A stretch of DNA of 64,000 nucleotides, from contig CAWJXK010000007.1 in the NCBI GenBank assembly GCA_963846855.1, positions 434,001-498,000 on the forward strand, given 5' to 3'. This DNA comes from CAIWHR01 sp963846855. GTDB taxonomy: Bacteria > Pseudomonadota > Gammaproteobacteria > Burkholderiales > Casimicrobiaceae. Made by a program: the position numbers and the translations under genes. Under the pieces are notes generated by a model, which had not been told where the DNA came from, searched no databases, and saw nothing but the letters and a program-made list of their open reading frames with translations. Below are positions 7,566 through 15,115 of the stretch, in pieces; within the stretch, counting starts at the first letter, position 1, and each line of letters starts with the position of its first letter.

Positions 7566-8090
7566 ATGGCAAGAATGCAGCAGCGGCAGCAGCAGCAGGA
7601 CGAACGCGGCGACGGCCTGCGCGAGAAGATGATCAGCATCAATCGCGTGACCAAGGTGGTCAAGGGCGGCCGGATCCTCGGCTTCGCGGCGCTCACCGTC
7701 GTCGGCGATGGCGACGGTCGCGTCGGCATCGGCAAGGGCAAGGCGAAGGAAGTCCCGGTCGCCGTGCAGAAGGCGATGGAAGAGGCGCGCCGCAAGATGA
7801 TCAAGGTGAACCTGAACCGGGGCACCGTGCATCACCCGGTCGAAGGCCGCCATGGCGCGACCAAGGTGTTCATGCAGCCGGCGGCCGAAGGCACCGGCGT
7901 GATCGCGGGCGGCCCGATGCGCGCCGTGTTCGAGGTGGTCGGCGTCACCAATGTGCTCGCCAAATGCCACGGCTCGACCAACCCGTACAACCTCGTCCGC
8001 GCCACGCTGAACGCGCTGTCGAACCTCAACTCGCCGGCCCAGATCGCCGCCAAGCGCGGCCTCAAGGTCGAAGAGCTGACAGGAGCCTGA
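7566..8090 (+). CDS. rpsE: 30S ribosomal protein S5
   Basis: 174 residues. Seen: EKMISINRVTKVVKGGRILGF, the double-stranded-RNA-binding-like part with GRVGIGKGKAKEVPVAVQKA, and the C-terminal GVTNVLAKCHGSTNPYNLVR. S5 sits at the mRNA entry and affects decoding fidelity. The N-terminus carries a Gln-rich stretch (QQRQQQQDERGD). rpmD begins two bases after its stop. Confidence 0.98.
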   Translation: MARMQQRQQQQDERGDGLREKMISINRVTKVVKGGRILGFAALTVVGDGDGRVGIGKGKAKEVPVAVQKAMEEARRKMIKVNLNRGTVHHPVEGRHGATKVFMQPAAEGTGVIAGGPMRAVFEVVGVTNVLAKCHGSTNPYNLVRATLNALSNLNSPAQIAAKRGLKVEELTGA

Positions 8091-8092
8091 GC

Positions 8093-8278
8093 ATGGCCGC
8101 GCCGAAGATGATCAAAGTCACGCTGGCGAAGAGCACCAACGCCTGCAAGCAGAGCCATCGCGCCACGGTGCGCGGGCTCGGTCTCAAGTGGACGAACCAC
8201 ACGGTGGAAGTCATCGACACGCCCGCGACGCGCGGGATGATCAACAAGGTCGGCTACCTCGTCAAGGTCGCCGAGTAG
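8093..8278 (+). CDS. rpmD: 50S ribosomal protein L30
   Basis: 61 residues, the normal size. Seen: KMIKVTLAKSTNACKQSHR, then the family core TVRGLGLKWTNHTVEVIDTP and the end GMINKVGYLVKVAE. I chose the ATG at 8093, directly after the rpsE stop, because the protein from here matches the family start; a longer upstream reading overlaps rpsE and has no family similarity. Confidence 0.96.
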   Translation: MAAPKMIKVTLAKSTNACKQSHRATVRGLGLKWTNHTVEVIDTPATRGMINKVGYLVKVAE

Positions 8279-8295
8279 GAACGACGGAGCACGCG

Positions 8296-8727
8296 ATGCG
8301 TCTTAACACGATCAAGCCGGCCGAAGGCTCCAAGAAGGCGAAGCGCCGCGTCGGCCGCGGAATCGGCTCGGGACTCGGCAAGACGGCGGGACGCGGCCAC
8401 AAAGGGCAGAAATCGCGCTCGGGCGGCTTCCACAAGGTCGGCTTCGAGGGCGGACAGATGCCGCTGCAGCGCCGGCTGCCGAAGCGCGGCTTCGTGTCGC
8501 TCGCGAAGAACGACAACGCCGAAGTCCGCCTGTCCGACCTCGCGCGGCTGCCGGTCGCGGAGATCGATCTCCTGGCGCTCAAGGCTGCGGGAATCGTGCC
8601 GTCGATCGCGAAGACGGCCAAGGTCATCAAGTCGGGCGAGCTCGCGAAGGCCGTGAAGCTCACCGGGATCGGCGCCACCAAGGGCGCGAAGGCGGCGATC
8701 GAAGCCGCCGGCGGCAGCGTCGCGTGA
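8296..8727 (+). CDS. rplO: 50S ribosomal protein L15
   Basis: 143 residues. Seen: MRLNTIKPAEGSKKAKRRVG, the Gly-rich GRGIGSGLGKTAGRGHKGQK loop that penetrates 23S rRNA, and GGQMPLQRRLPKRGF. L15 is a late assembly protein. The ATG at 8296 gives the canonical MRLN start and lies 17 bases after rpmD. secY follows after 34 bases. Confidence 0.97.
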   Translation: MRLNTIKPAEGSKKAKRRVGRGIGSGLGKTAGRGHKGQKSRSGGFHKVGFEGGQMPLQRRLPKRGFVSLAKNDNAEVRLSDLARLPVAEIDLLALKAAGIVPSIAKTAKVIKSGELAKAVKLTGIGATKGAKAAIEAAGGSVA

Positions 8728-8761
8728 TGCGGTCCATTGCAAACCAATTGGGAATGATGCG

Positions 8762-10084
8762 TTGGCTCTGAACAACCCCGCCCTGAAGTCAGGACCGAAG
8801 TACGCCGATCTCAAGCGGCGGCTGTGGTTCCTGCTGGGTGCCCTCGTCGTCTACCGGATCGGAACGCACATCCCGGTGCCGGGCATCAACGCGGACGTCC
8901 TGGCCGACCTTTTCAACCGGCAGCAGGGCGGCATCCTCGGCCTGTTCAACGTCTTCTCGGGCGGCGCGCTGCAGCGCTTCTCGATCCTGGCGCTCGGCAT
9001 CATGCCGTACATCTCGGCGTCGATCATCATGCAGCTCTGCACTGTGGTCGTGCCGACGCTCGAGGCGCTGAAGAAGGAAGGCGAGTCGGGCCGGCGCAAG
9101 ATCACGCAGTACACGCGTTATGCGACGCTGGGGCTCGCGTTCTTCCAGGGCGTGGGCATCTCGATCGCGCTCGAGGCGCAGGCCGGCCTGGTCATGGCGC
9201 CGGGGCTCACGTTCCGGGTCGTGACCGCGATCACGCTCGTCACGGGGACGATGTTCCTGATGTGGCTGGGCGAGCAGATCACCGAGCGGGGCCTGGGCAA
9301 CGGCATCTCGCTCATCATCTTCGCAGGGATCGCCGCCGGACTGCCGAATGCAATAGGCCTGACCCTCGAGCAGACCCGCACCGGCGCGTACTCGATCCCG
9401 CTGGTGCTCGGGATCGCGGCGCTCGTCATCGGCGTGACCGCGTTCGTCGTGTTCGTCGAGCGCGCGCTGCGCAAGATCCTCGTCAACTATGCGAAGCGGC
9501 AGGTGGGCAACAAGGTCTACCAGGGCCAGAGCTCGCACCTTCCGCTCAAGATCAACATGGCCGGCGTGATCCCGCCGATCTTCGCGTCGTCGATCATCCT
9601 GTTCCCGGCCACGCTGGCGTCGTGGTTCGGCAGCGGCGAGAGCACGATCTGGCTGCGCGACCTCGCCGCGGCGCTGGGGCCCGGTCAGCCGGTGCACGAG
9701 ATCCTCTACGCCAGCGCGATCATCTTCTTCTGCTTCTTCTACACGGCGCTCCAGTACAACCCCAAGGAGACCGCGGAGAACCTCAAGAAGAGCGGCGCGT
9801 TCATTCCGGGATACCGACCGGGCGAGCAGACGGCCAAGTACATCGAGAAGATCACGCTGCGGCTGACGCTGATCGGCTCGCTCTACCTCGTCGTCGTGTG
9901 CTTCATACCGAATTTCCTGATCGCGTGGAAGAACGTGCCGTTCTATTTCGGCGGAACGTCGCTTCTGATCATCGTGGTCGTCACGATGGACTTCATGACC
10001 CAGGTGCAGGCGTACCTCATGTCGCAGCAGTACGAGAGCCTGCTCAAGAAGGCCAATTTCAAGGGCGGGTTGCCGACGCGATGA
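8762..10084 (+). CDS. secY: Preprotein translocase subunit SecY
   Basis: 440 residues with about ten membrane segments, the central channel of the Sec translocon. Seen: the conserved RIGTHIPVPGIN after TM1, plug/TM2 region with FNVFSGGALQRFSILALGIMP, WLGEQITERGLGNGISLIIF, and the cytoplasmic loop YAKRQVGNKVYQGQSSHLPLK. The only suitable start is TTG at 8762, preceded by GGGA about eight bases upstream; nearby ATGs at 8754 and 8757 are in another frame. A TTG start may keep expression low relative to the ribosomal genes. Confidence 0.96.
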   Translation: MALNNPALKSGPKYADLKRRLWFLLGALVVYRIGTHIPVPGINADVLADLFNRQQGGILGLFNVFSGGALQRFSILALGIMPYISASIIMQLCTVVVPTLEALKKEGESGRRKITQYTRYATLGLAFFQGVGISIALEAQAGLVMAPGLTFRVVTAITLVTGTMFLMWLGEQITERGLGNGISLIIFAGIAAGLPNAIGLTLEQTRTGAYSIPLVLGIAALVIGVTAFVVFVERALRKILVNYAKRQVGNKVYQGQSSHLPLKINMAGVIPPIFASSIILFPATLASWFGSGESTIWLRDLAAALGPGQPVHEILYASAIIFFCFFYTALQYNPKETAENLKKSGAFIPGYRPGEQTAKYIEKITLRLTLIGSLYLVVVCFIPNFLIAWKNVPFYFGGTSLLIIVVVTMDFMTQVQAYLMSQQYESLLKKANFKGGLPTR

Positions 10085-10161
10085 ATTCCGTCCGCGCCTG
10101 CGGAACATCCCCGGCAGCGGGTACGGGGAGAAACGCTTGCCACTGCGTGGCCTGGTGACGA

Positions 10162-10380
10162 ATGTCGAAGGAAGACCTCATCCAGATGCAGGGCGAGATC
10201 CTGGAGACGCTGCCGAATGCGACGTTTCGGGTGAAGCTGGAAAACGGGCATGTGGTGCTGGGCCACATTTCCGGAAAGATGCGGATGCATTACATAAAGA
10301 TATTGCCGGGAGACAAGGTGACGGTGGACTTGACCCCGTACGACCTCTCCCGGGCGCGAATCATCTTCAGGGCGAAGTAG
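10162..10380 (+). CDS. infA: Translation initiation factor IF-1
   Basis: 72 residues, the exact usual length. Seen: MSKEDLIQMQGEILETLPNA, the OB-fold FRVKLENGHVVLGHISGKMR and HYIKILPGDKVTVDLTPYDL. IF-1 blocks the A site during initiation. Placement between secY and rpmJ is the arrangement seen in betaproteobacteria, unlike E. coli where infA is elsewhere; this supports the lineage call. Confidence 0.98.
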   Translation: MSKEDLIQMQGEILETLPNATFRVKLENGHVVLGHISGKMRMHYIKILPGDKVTVDLTPYDLSRARIIFRAK

Positions 10381-10383
10381 GTT

Positions 10384-10482
10384 TCAGCTGTCAGCTATCA
10401 GCACTCAGCTGTCAGCAAGGGCGCCGAGGTGGCATTGGACGATTTTTTTGCTGAGAGCTGAAAGCTGATGGCTGACAGCTGG
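10384..10482. repeat. Long inverted repeat built from TCAGCTN heptamers
   Basis: Left arm 10384-10418 is five 7-base units: TCAGCTG, TCAGCTA, TCAGCAC, TCAGCTG, TCAGCAA. Right arm 10448-10482 is the reverse complement, units of the form GCTGANN, with about five mismatches in 35 positions, nearly all at the variable bases of the heptamer. The arms enclose a 29-base loop ending in a T-run (10443-10449). The RNA would fold into a 35-bp hairpin between infA and rpmJ. It is not coding and does not resemble the surrounding composition. Confidence 0.85.
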
Positions 10483-10502
10483 AAGAGCGAACGGAGTGAG
10501 CG

Positions 10503-10616
10503 ATGAAGGTACTTGCATCAGTGAAGAAGATCTGCCGCAACTGCAAGATCATCCGGCGCAATCGCGTCGTGCGGGTCATTTGCACGGACCCCCGCCACAA
10601 GCAGCGGCAAGGCTGA
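10503..10616 (+). CDS. rpmJ: 50S ribosomal protein L36
   Basis: 37 residues. Seen: MKVLASVKKICRNCKIIRRN with the zinc-ribbon ligands Cys11, Cys14, Cys27 and His32 (CRNC ... CTDPRH), so this is the zinc-binding form. It binds 23S rRNA near the GTPase centre. The gene follows the heptamer hairpin by about 20 bases and precedes rpsM by 29. Confidence 0.95.
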   Translation: MKVLASVKKICRNCKIIRRNRVVRVICTDPRHKQRQG

Positions 10617-10645
10617 CCAACTCGAATTCGACAGGGTAGACAGAC

Positions 10646-11029
10646 ATGGCCCGCATTTCAGGCGTCAACATTCCGAATCACCAGCACGCGGAGATCGCGC
10701 TGACCGCGATCTACGGCATCGGCCGTCCGCGCGCGCAGGCGATCTGCACGGCTGCAGGCATCAAGGGCTCGACCAAGATCAAGGATCTGTCCGACGCCCA
10801 GATGGACAAGCTGCGCGAGCAGGTCCAGAAGTTCACCGTCGAGGGCGACCTGCGCCGCGAGGTGACGATGAGCATCAAGCGGCTCATGGATCTCGGCTGC
10901 TATCGCGGCGTGCGCCATCGCCGCGGCCTGCCGGTGCGCGGGCAGCGCACCCGCACCAACGCGCGCACCCGCAAGGGTCCGAAGAAGTCGCGTCAGGCCT
11001 CGGCCCCGAAGCCGTCGGCCACCAAGTAA
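10646..11029 (+). CDS. rpsM: 30S ribosomal protein S13
   Basis: 127 residues. Seen: ARISGVNIPNHQHAEIALTA, the helix-two-turn-helix IYGIGRPRAQAICTAAGI and the C-terminal RHRRGLPVRGQRTRTNARTR tail that contacts P-site tRNA. First ribosomal gene of the alpha part. In E. coli, S4 represses translation at this gene's leader; here the leader follows rpmJ closely and I see no clear pseudoknot. Confidence 0.98.
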   Translation: MARISGVNIPNHQHAEIALTAIYGIGRPRAQAICTAAGIKGSTKIKDLSDAQMDKLREQVQKFTVEGDLRREVTMSIKRLMDLGCYRGVRHRRGLPVRGQRTRTNARTRKGPKKSRQASAPKPSATK

Positions 11030-11047
11030 AGGTCAAGGAACCAAGAG

Positions 11048-11455
11048 ATGGCACAGCAACCGTCGCAGAAAACCGCCGCAACGCGCGTTCGCAAGAAGGT
11101 CAAGAAGAACGTCGCGGAGGGCATCGCGCACATCCACGCGTCGTTCAACAACACGATCATCACGATCACCGACCGGCAGGGCAACGCGCTGTCATGGGCG
11201 ACCTCGGGCGGCGCCGGGTTCAAGGGTTCGCGCAAGTCGACGCCGTTCGCGGCACAGGTCGCGGCCGAGAAGGCCGGGCGCGCCGCCGTCGAATGCGGCG
11301 TCAAGAACCTCGAGGTCCGGATCAAGGGTCCGGGCCCCGGCCGTGAATCCGCCGTGCGCGCGCTGAACGCGCTCGGCATGAAGATCACCAGCATCTCGGA
11401 CGTCACGCCGATACCGCACAACGGCTGCCGTCCGCCGAAGCGGCGCCGGATCTGA
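11048..11455 (+). CDS. rpsK: 30S ribosomal protein S11
   Basis: 135 residues. Seen: HASFNNTIITITDRQGNALS, GGAGFKGSRKSTPFAAQ and the C-terminal DVTPIPHNGCRPPKRRRI, which is nearly invariant. S11 lies on the platform and interacts with mRNA at the exit. rpsD follows after an unusually long gap of 129 bases. Confidence 0.98.
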   Translation: MAQQPSQKTAATRVRKKVKKNVAEGIAHIHASFNNTIITITDRQGNALSWATSGGAGFKGSRKSTPFAAQVAAEKAGRAAVECGVKNLEVRIKGPGPGRESAVRALNALGMKITSISDVTPIPHNGCRPPKRRRI

Positions 11456-11584
11456 TGGAGCGTTCGCGCGACACACGATTTTCCATTGGCAGTTTCCGCT
11501 GCGAAGCGACGGGCGCCGCCCGCGACTCGCAGGCAATTTGATCGAGCGAAAGGCGAGTCTCGCTTTCGCGCGGAGGGATACAAA

Positions 11585-12208
11585 GTGGCTCGATACATCG
11601 GACCCAAGTGCAAGCTGGCGCGCCGGGAAGGCACGGACCTCTTCCTGAAGAGCGCGCGTCGTTCGCTCGACTCGAAGTGCAAGCTCGAGACCAAGCCCGG
11701 CCAGCACGGGGTGAAGTCCGGCATGCGCATGTCCGACTACGGCAAGCAGCTGCGCGAGAAGCAGAAGCTGCGCCGCACGTACGGCATCCTTGAGCGCCAG
11801 TTCCGCCTCTATTTCAAGACGGCCGCCGGCATGAAGGGCTCGACAGGCACGAACCTGCTGCAGCTCGTGGAATCGCGGCTCGACAACGTCGTCTACCGGA
11901 TGGGCCTCGGCTCGACGCGCGCCGAGGCGCGCCAGCTGGTCGGCCACAAGTCGATCACGGTGAACGGCAAGGTGCTCAACATTCCGTCGGCGCGGGTCAA
12001 GGGCGGCGACGTGGTCGGCGTCACCGAAAAGGCGAAGGGACAGCTGCGCATCCAGGATTCGCTACAGCTCGCCGAGAAGGTCGGCTTCCCCTCGTGGGTC
12101 GAGGTCGACGTCAAGAAGATGTCGGGCACCTTCAAGGGTGCGCCGGACCGCTCGGAATTCGGCCAGGACATCAACGAGAGCCTGGTGGTGGAGCTGTACT
12201 CGAAATAA
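11585..12208 (+). CDS. rpsD: 30S ribosomal protein S4
   Basis: 207 residues from the GTG at 11585 (ARYIGPKCKLARREGTDLF), preceded by GGAGGG. Seen: the KPGQHG motif and the S4 RNA-binding domain with ESRLDNVVYRMGLGSTRAEA and VGHKSITVNGKVLNIPS. S4 nucleates 30S assembly. A longer reading upstream to about 11486 has no family similarity. The 129-base spacer before it contains an imperfect hairpin (GCGAAAGGCGAG ... CTCGCTTTCGC, about 11546-11570) that could form in the leader; its function is unknown. Confidence 0.96.
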   Translation: MARYIGPKCKLARREGTDLFLKSARRSLDSKCKLETKPGQHGVKSGMRMSDYGKQLREKQKLRRTYGILERQFRLYFKTAAGMKGSTGTNLLQLVESRLDNVVYRMGLGSTRAEARQLVGHKSITVNGKVLNIPSARVKGGDVVGVTEKAKGQLRIQDSLQLAEKVGFPSWVEVDVKKMSGTFKGAPDRSEFGQDINESLVVELYSK

Positions 12209-12222
12209 CAGAATGGACCCGA

Positions 12223-12256
12223 CGGTCGCAAGGCTGGCGCCGCGACCGCCGTTTTT
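12223..12256 (+). terminator. Hairpin with T5 between rpsD and rpoA
   Basis: CGGTCGC (12223-12229) pairs with GCGACCG (12242-12248); CCG and five T residues follow (12252-12256). This resembles a weak intrinsic terminator or attenuator placed 41 bases before rpoA. It could adjust the ratio of RpoA to ribosomal proteins. The stem is short, so most transcripts probably read through. Confidence 0.4.
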
Positions 12257-12296
12257 GGTGTCGCCGGGTATCCACATTCCCGCTTAAAGGTTCCAT

Positions 12297-13274
12297 ATGC
12301 AGACGAACGTACTTCTGAAACCGCGCATCATCGACGTGCAGTCGACCTCGCCGTTCCACGCCAAGGTGGTCATGGAGCCGTTCGAGCGCGGCTACGGCCA
12401 CACGCTCGGCAACGCGCTGCGCCGCGTGCTGCTGTCGTCGATGCCGGGCTACGCGCCCACCGAGGTCCGGATCACGGGCGTGCTGCACGAGTACTCGGCG
12501 CTCGACGGCGTGCAGGAGGACGTCGTCGACATCCTGCTGAATCTCAAGGGTGTGGTGCTGAAGCTCCACAACCGCGACCACGTGCTGCTGAAGCTCGCGA
12601 AGTCCGGCGAAGGTCCCGTGACCGCCGCCGACATCGAGCCCAACCACGACGTCGAGATCATCAATCCCGAGCACCTGATTGCGCATCTGACCGCGGGCGG
12701 CAAGATCGAGATGGAGATCAAGGTCGAGAAGGGCCGCGGCTACCAGCCCGCCACGGCGCGCGCCAAGCCGGAAGGCGGCCGCACCATCGGCAGCATCCTG
12801 CTCGACGCGTCGTTCTCGCCGGTCCGCCGCGTGAGCTATGCCGTGGAGAGCGCGCGGGTCGAGCAGCGCACCGACCTCGACAAGCTCGTCCTCGACATCG
12901 AAACCAATGGCGTCGTCGAGCCCGAGCAGGCGGTACGCTACGCCGCGTCGGTGCTGGTCGAGCAGCTGTCGGTGTTCGCCGACCTGCAGGGCACCGAGGT
13001 GACCTCCGCCGAGCGCGCGTCGCCGCAGGTCGATCCGATCCTGCTGCGCCCCGTCGACGACCTCGAGCTCACCGTCCGCTCGGCCAATTGCCTCAAGGCC
13101 GAGAATATCTATTACATCGGCGATCTCATCCAGCGCACCGAGACCGAGCTCCTCAAGACACCGAACCTCGGACGCAAGTCGCTGAACGAGATCAAGGAAG
13201 TGCTGGCCTCCCGCGGCCTTTCGCTCGGGATGAAGCTGGAAAACTGGCCGCCCGCGGGGCTCGACCGCCCGTAG
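12297..13274 (+). CDS. rpoA: RNA polymerase alpha subunit
   Basis: 325 residues, the normal betaproteobacterial length. Seen: the N-terminal assembly domain with FERGYGHTLGNALRRVLLSS (about residues 24-43) and the C-terminal DNA/activator-binding domain (VDDLELTVRSANCLKAENIY, then RKSLNEIKEVLASRGLSLGM). The alpha dimer scaffolds polymerase; the C-terminal domain contacts UP elements and activators of the FNR/CRP family. It lies between rpsD and rplQ as usual. Confidence 0.98.
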   Translation: MQTNVLLKPRIIDVQSTSPFHAKVVMEPFERGYGHTLGNALRRVLLSSMPGYAPTEVRITGVLHEYSALDGVQEDVVDILLNLKGVVLKLHNRDHVLLKLAKSGEGPVTAADIEPNHDVEIINPEHLIAHLTAGGKIEMEIKVEKGRGYQPATARAKPEGGRTIGSILLDASFSPVRRVSYAVESARVEQRTDLDKLVLDIETNGVVEPEQAVRYAASVLVEQLSVFADLQGTEVTSAERASPQVDPILLRPVDDLELTVRSANCLKAENIYYIGDLIQRTETELLKTPNLGRKSLNEIKEVLASRGLSLGMKLENWPPAGLDRP

Positions 13275-13341
13275 GCCGACATCACAGACCAAGAAACGAG
13301 CGCGGTGAAAAGCTGCGCCACTTGATTCAAGGACCACGATC

Positions 13342-13740
13342 ATGCGTCACCGTCACGGACTGCGGAAACTCAACCGCACCAGCAGCCATCGCCTCGCGAT
13401 GCTGCGGAACATGACCAACTCGCTTCTCACGCACGAGGTCATCAAGACCACGCTGCCAAAGGCGAAGGAGCTCCGCCGCGTCGCCGAGCCGATGATCACG
13501 CTCGGCAAGTCTCCGACGGTCGCCAACCGCCGGCTGGCGTTCAACCGCCTGCGCGACCGCGCCGTCGTGACCAAGCTCTTCAACGAGCTTGGACCGCGAT
13601 ACCAGAAGCGCGCGGGCGGCTACCTGCGCATCCTCAAGTTCGGATTCCGCATCGGCGACAATGCCCCGATGGCCTTGGTGGAGCTGGTGGATCGGCCGGC
13701 TGAGACCGAAGCCGCCGAGGCCGAGAAGAACGCCGCGTAG
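13342..13740 (+). CDS. rplQ: 50S ribosomal protein L17
   Basis: 132 residues. Seen: MRHRHGLRKLNRTSSHRLAM, LLTHEVIKTTLPKAKELRR and YLRILKFGFRIGDNAPMALV. L17 lies at the exit tunnel near L22 and L32. Last gene of the alpha unit; an eight-residue-scale Glu/Ala tail extends beyond the E. coli length. A perfect hairpin follows its stop by seven bases. Confidence 0.98.
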   Translation: MRHRHGLRKLNRTSSHRLAMLRNMTNSLLTHEVIKTTLPKAKELRRVAEPMITLGKSPTVANRRLAFNRLRDRAVVTKLFNELGPRYQKRAGGYLRILKFGFRIGDNAPMALVELVDRPAETEAAEAEKNAA

Positions 13741-13746
13741 CATCCG

Positions 13747-13768
13747 GTGGCCGGCAGTTGCCGGCCAC
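13747..13768 (+). terminator. Perfect hairpin ending the ribosomal block
   Basis: GTGGCCGGC, loop AGTT, GCCGGCCAC: a perfect 9-bp GC-rich stem just after rplQ. No T-run follows, so it is probably a 3' stabilising structure or part of a factor-dependent terminator. It separates the ribosomal genes from galE. Confidence 0.5.
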
Positions 13769-13854
13769 GAATCCCGGGGCTGAGACGTCGTCCCGGCCTC
13801 ATTGTGTTCCTCGTCCCTGTTCCGGCCCGCGCGGCTGAGGTAGCATCGGCGGCC

Positions 13855-14883
13855 ATGTCCGAAACCATTCTCGTCACCGGCGGCGCCGGATACATCGGAT
13901 CGCACATCGCCGTCGAGCTCGCGACCAGCGGCTACGACGTGGTGCTGCTCGACAATTTCGTCAACAGCACGCGTGCGGTGCTGCCGCGCATCGCCGAGCT
14001 CGCCGGCCGGCCGGTTCCCTGCGTCGAAGGCGACGTCCGCGACAGCGACGTGCTGCGCCGCGCCTTTCACGATCACCCCGTCACCGGGGTCGTGCATTGC
14101 GCGGGCCTCAAGGCCGTCGGCGAGTCCGAGCTCCGGCCGCTCGCCTATTACAGCGTCAACGTCGGCGGCACCTTCGCGCTCGCCGAGGTGATGGGCGAGG
14201 CCGGCGTCGCGAAGCTCGTGTTCAGCTCGTCGGCGACGGTCTACGGCCAGCCCGACAAGCTCCCCGCGACCGAGGACACGCCGGTCGCGCCGCGCAGCGT
14301 ATACGGCCGCACCAAGTGTGTCGTCGAGCAATTCCTGCGCGATCTCGCACGAGCCAATCCGAACTGGCGCATCGCGATCCTGCGCTATTTCAATCCGGCC
14401 GGCGCGCACCCTTCGGGCAGGATCGGCGAGGCGCCGACCGGGCGTCCCGAGAATCTCGTTCCGCTGCTGTCGCGGATCGCCGCAGGCGAGTTTTCGGAGC
14501 TCACGATCTGGGGGACCGACTGGCCGACGCCGGACGGCACCGGCATCCGTGATTACGTGCACATCCAGGATCTCGCCCGCGGACACGTCGCCGCGCTCGA
14601 ATACCTCGCGAGGGAGCCTGGCGCGCTGACGCTGAACCTCGGGCTCGGGCGAGGCCATTCGGTGCTCGACGTCGTCACGGCGTTCGAACGCGCATGCGGA
14701 CGCAAGATCACCAAGACGCTCGGGCCGCGCCGGTCCGGCGACGTCGCGTGCTACTACGCTGACCCGGCGCGCGCGAATGCGATGCTCAACTGGCGCGCCG
14801 CGCGCGGCCTCGACGCGATCTGCGCCGACGCATGGCGATGGCAGCAAAATGGCGGCCGCTACGAAGACGCATCCCCAAAATGA
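13855..14883 (+). CDS. galE: UDP-glucose 4-epimerase
   Basis: 342 residues, an SDR-family enzyme that interconverts UDP-glucose and UDP-galactose for surface polysaccharide synthesis. Seen: the NAD-binding VTGGAGYIGSHIAVEL (residues 6-21), the Ser of FSSSATVYG, the catalytic Tyr-x3-Lys in SVYGRTKCVVEQ, and the substrate motifs RYFNPAGAHPSG and DYVHIQDLARGH. The ATG at 13855 gives the N-terminus immediately before the glycine loop; upstream in-frame sequence has no family similarity. It stands alone between the ribosomal block and hut genes. Confidence 0.95.
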   Translation: MSETILVTGGAGYIGSHIAVELATSGYDVVLLDNFVNSTRAVLPRIAELAGRPVPCVEGDVRDSDVLRRAFHDHPVTGVVHCAGLKAVGESELRPLAYYSVNVGGTFALAEVMGEAGVAKLVFSSSATVYGQPDKLPATEDTPVAPRSVYGRTKCVVEQFLRDLARANPNWRIAILRYFNPAGAHPSGRIGEAPTGRPENLVPLLSRIAAGEFSELTIWGTDWPTPDGTGIRDYVHIQDLARGHVAALEYLAREPGALTLNLGLGRGHSVLDVVTAFERACGRKITKTLGPRRSGDVACYYADPARANAMLNWRAARGLDAICADAWRWQQNGGRYEDASPK

Positions 14884-15030
14884 CTGCGCGCATCGATTGC
14901 ATCATAGTTCCGGACGCCGCTGCGCGGCTTAAGGTTCGCAGTGCTCACGTTAGCCTTCACTGAAGCTTCGCTTTCGTGTCCTCGCTCGCCCCTCGCTGTA
15001 CGTTTGGGTAGCATCGCGGCTCGCTGCAGG

Positions 15031-15053
15031 GCCTCATTTGGCAAATATGAGGC
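15031..15053. repeat. Palindrome upstream of hutF
   Basis: GCCTCAT (15031-15037) and ATGAGGC (15047-15053) form a 7-bp stem around an AT-rich loop (TTGGCAAAT) in the 232-base spacer between galE and hutF. It could be an operator for the hut genes or a relic of the dispersed GGCCTCATTG element seen around 53 kb, whose core it resembles. I see no HutC-type operator or convincing -35/-10 pair in the rest of this spacer. Confidence 0.4.
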
Positions 15054-15115
15054 ACTCAGTGCTGCTCGCAAGATTTTGAGATGAGTTTTAGCGTCGCACC
15101 ATTCTTGGTATTCGC

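Noticed and set aside
10384..10482. A CRISPR array or minisatellite at the heptamer repeats.
   Set aside because: Units are 7 bases with no spacers, arranged as two complementary arms; no cas genes are present anywhere in the window.
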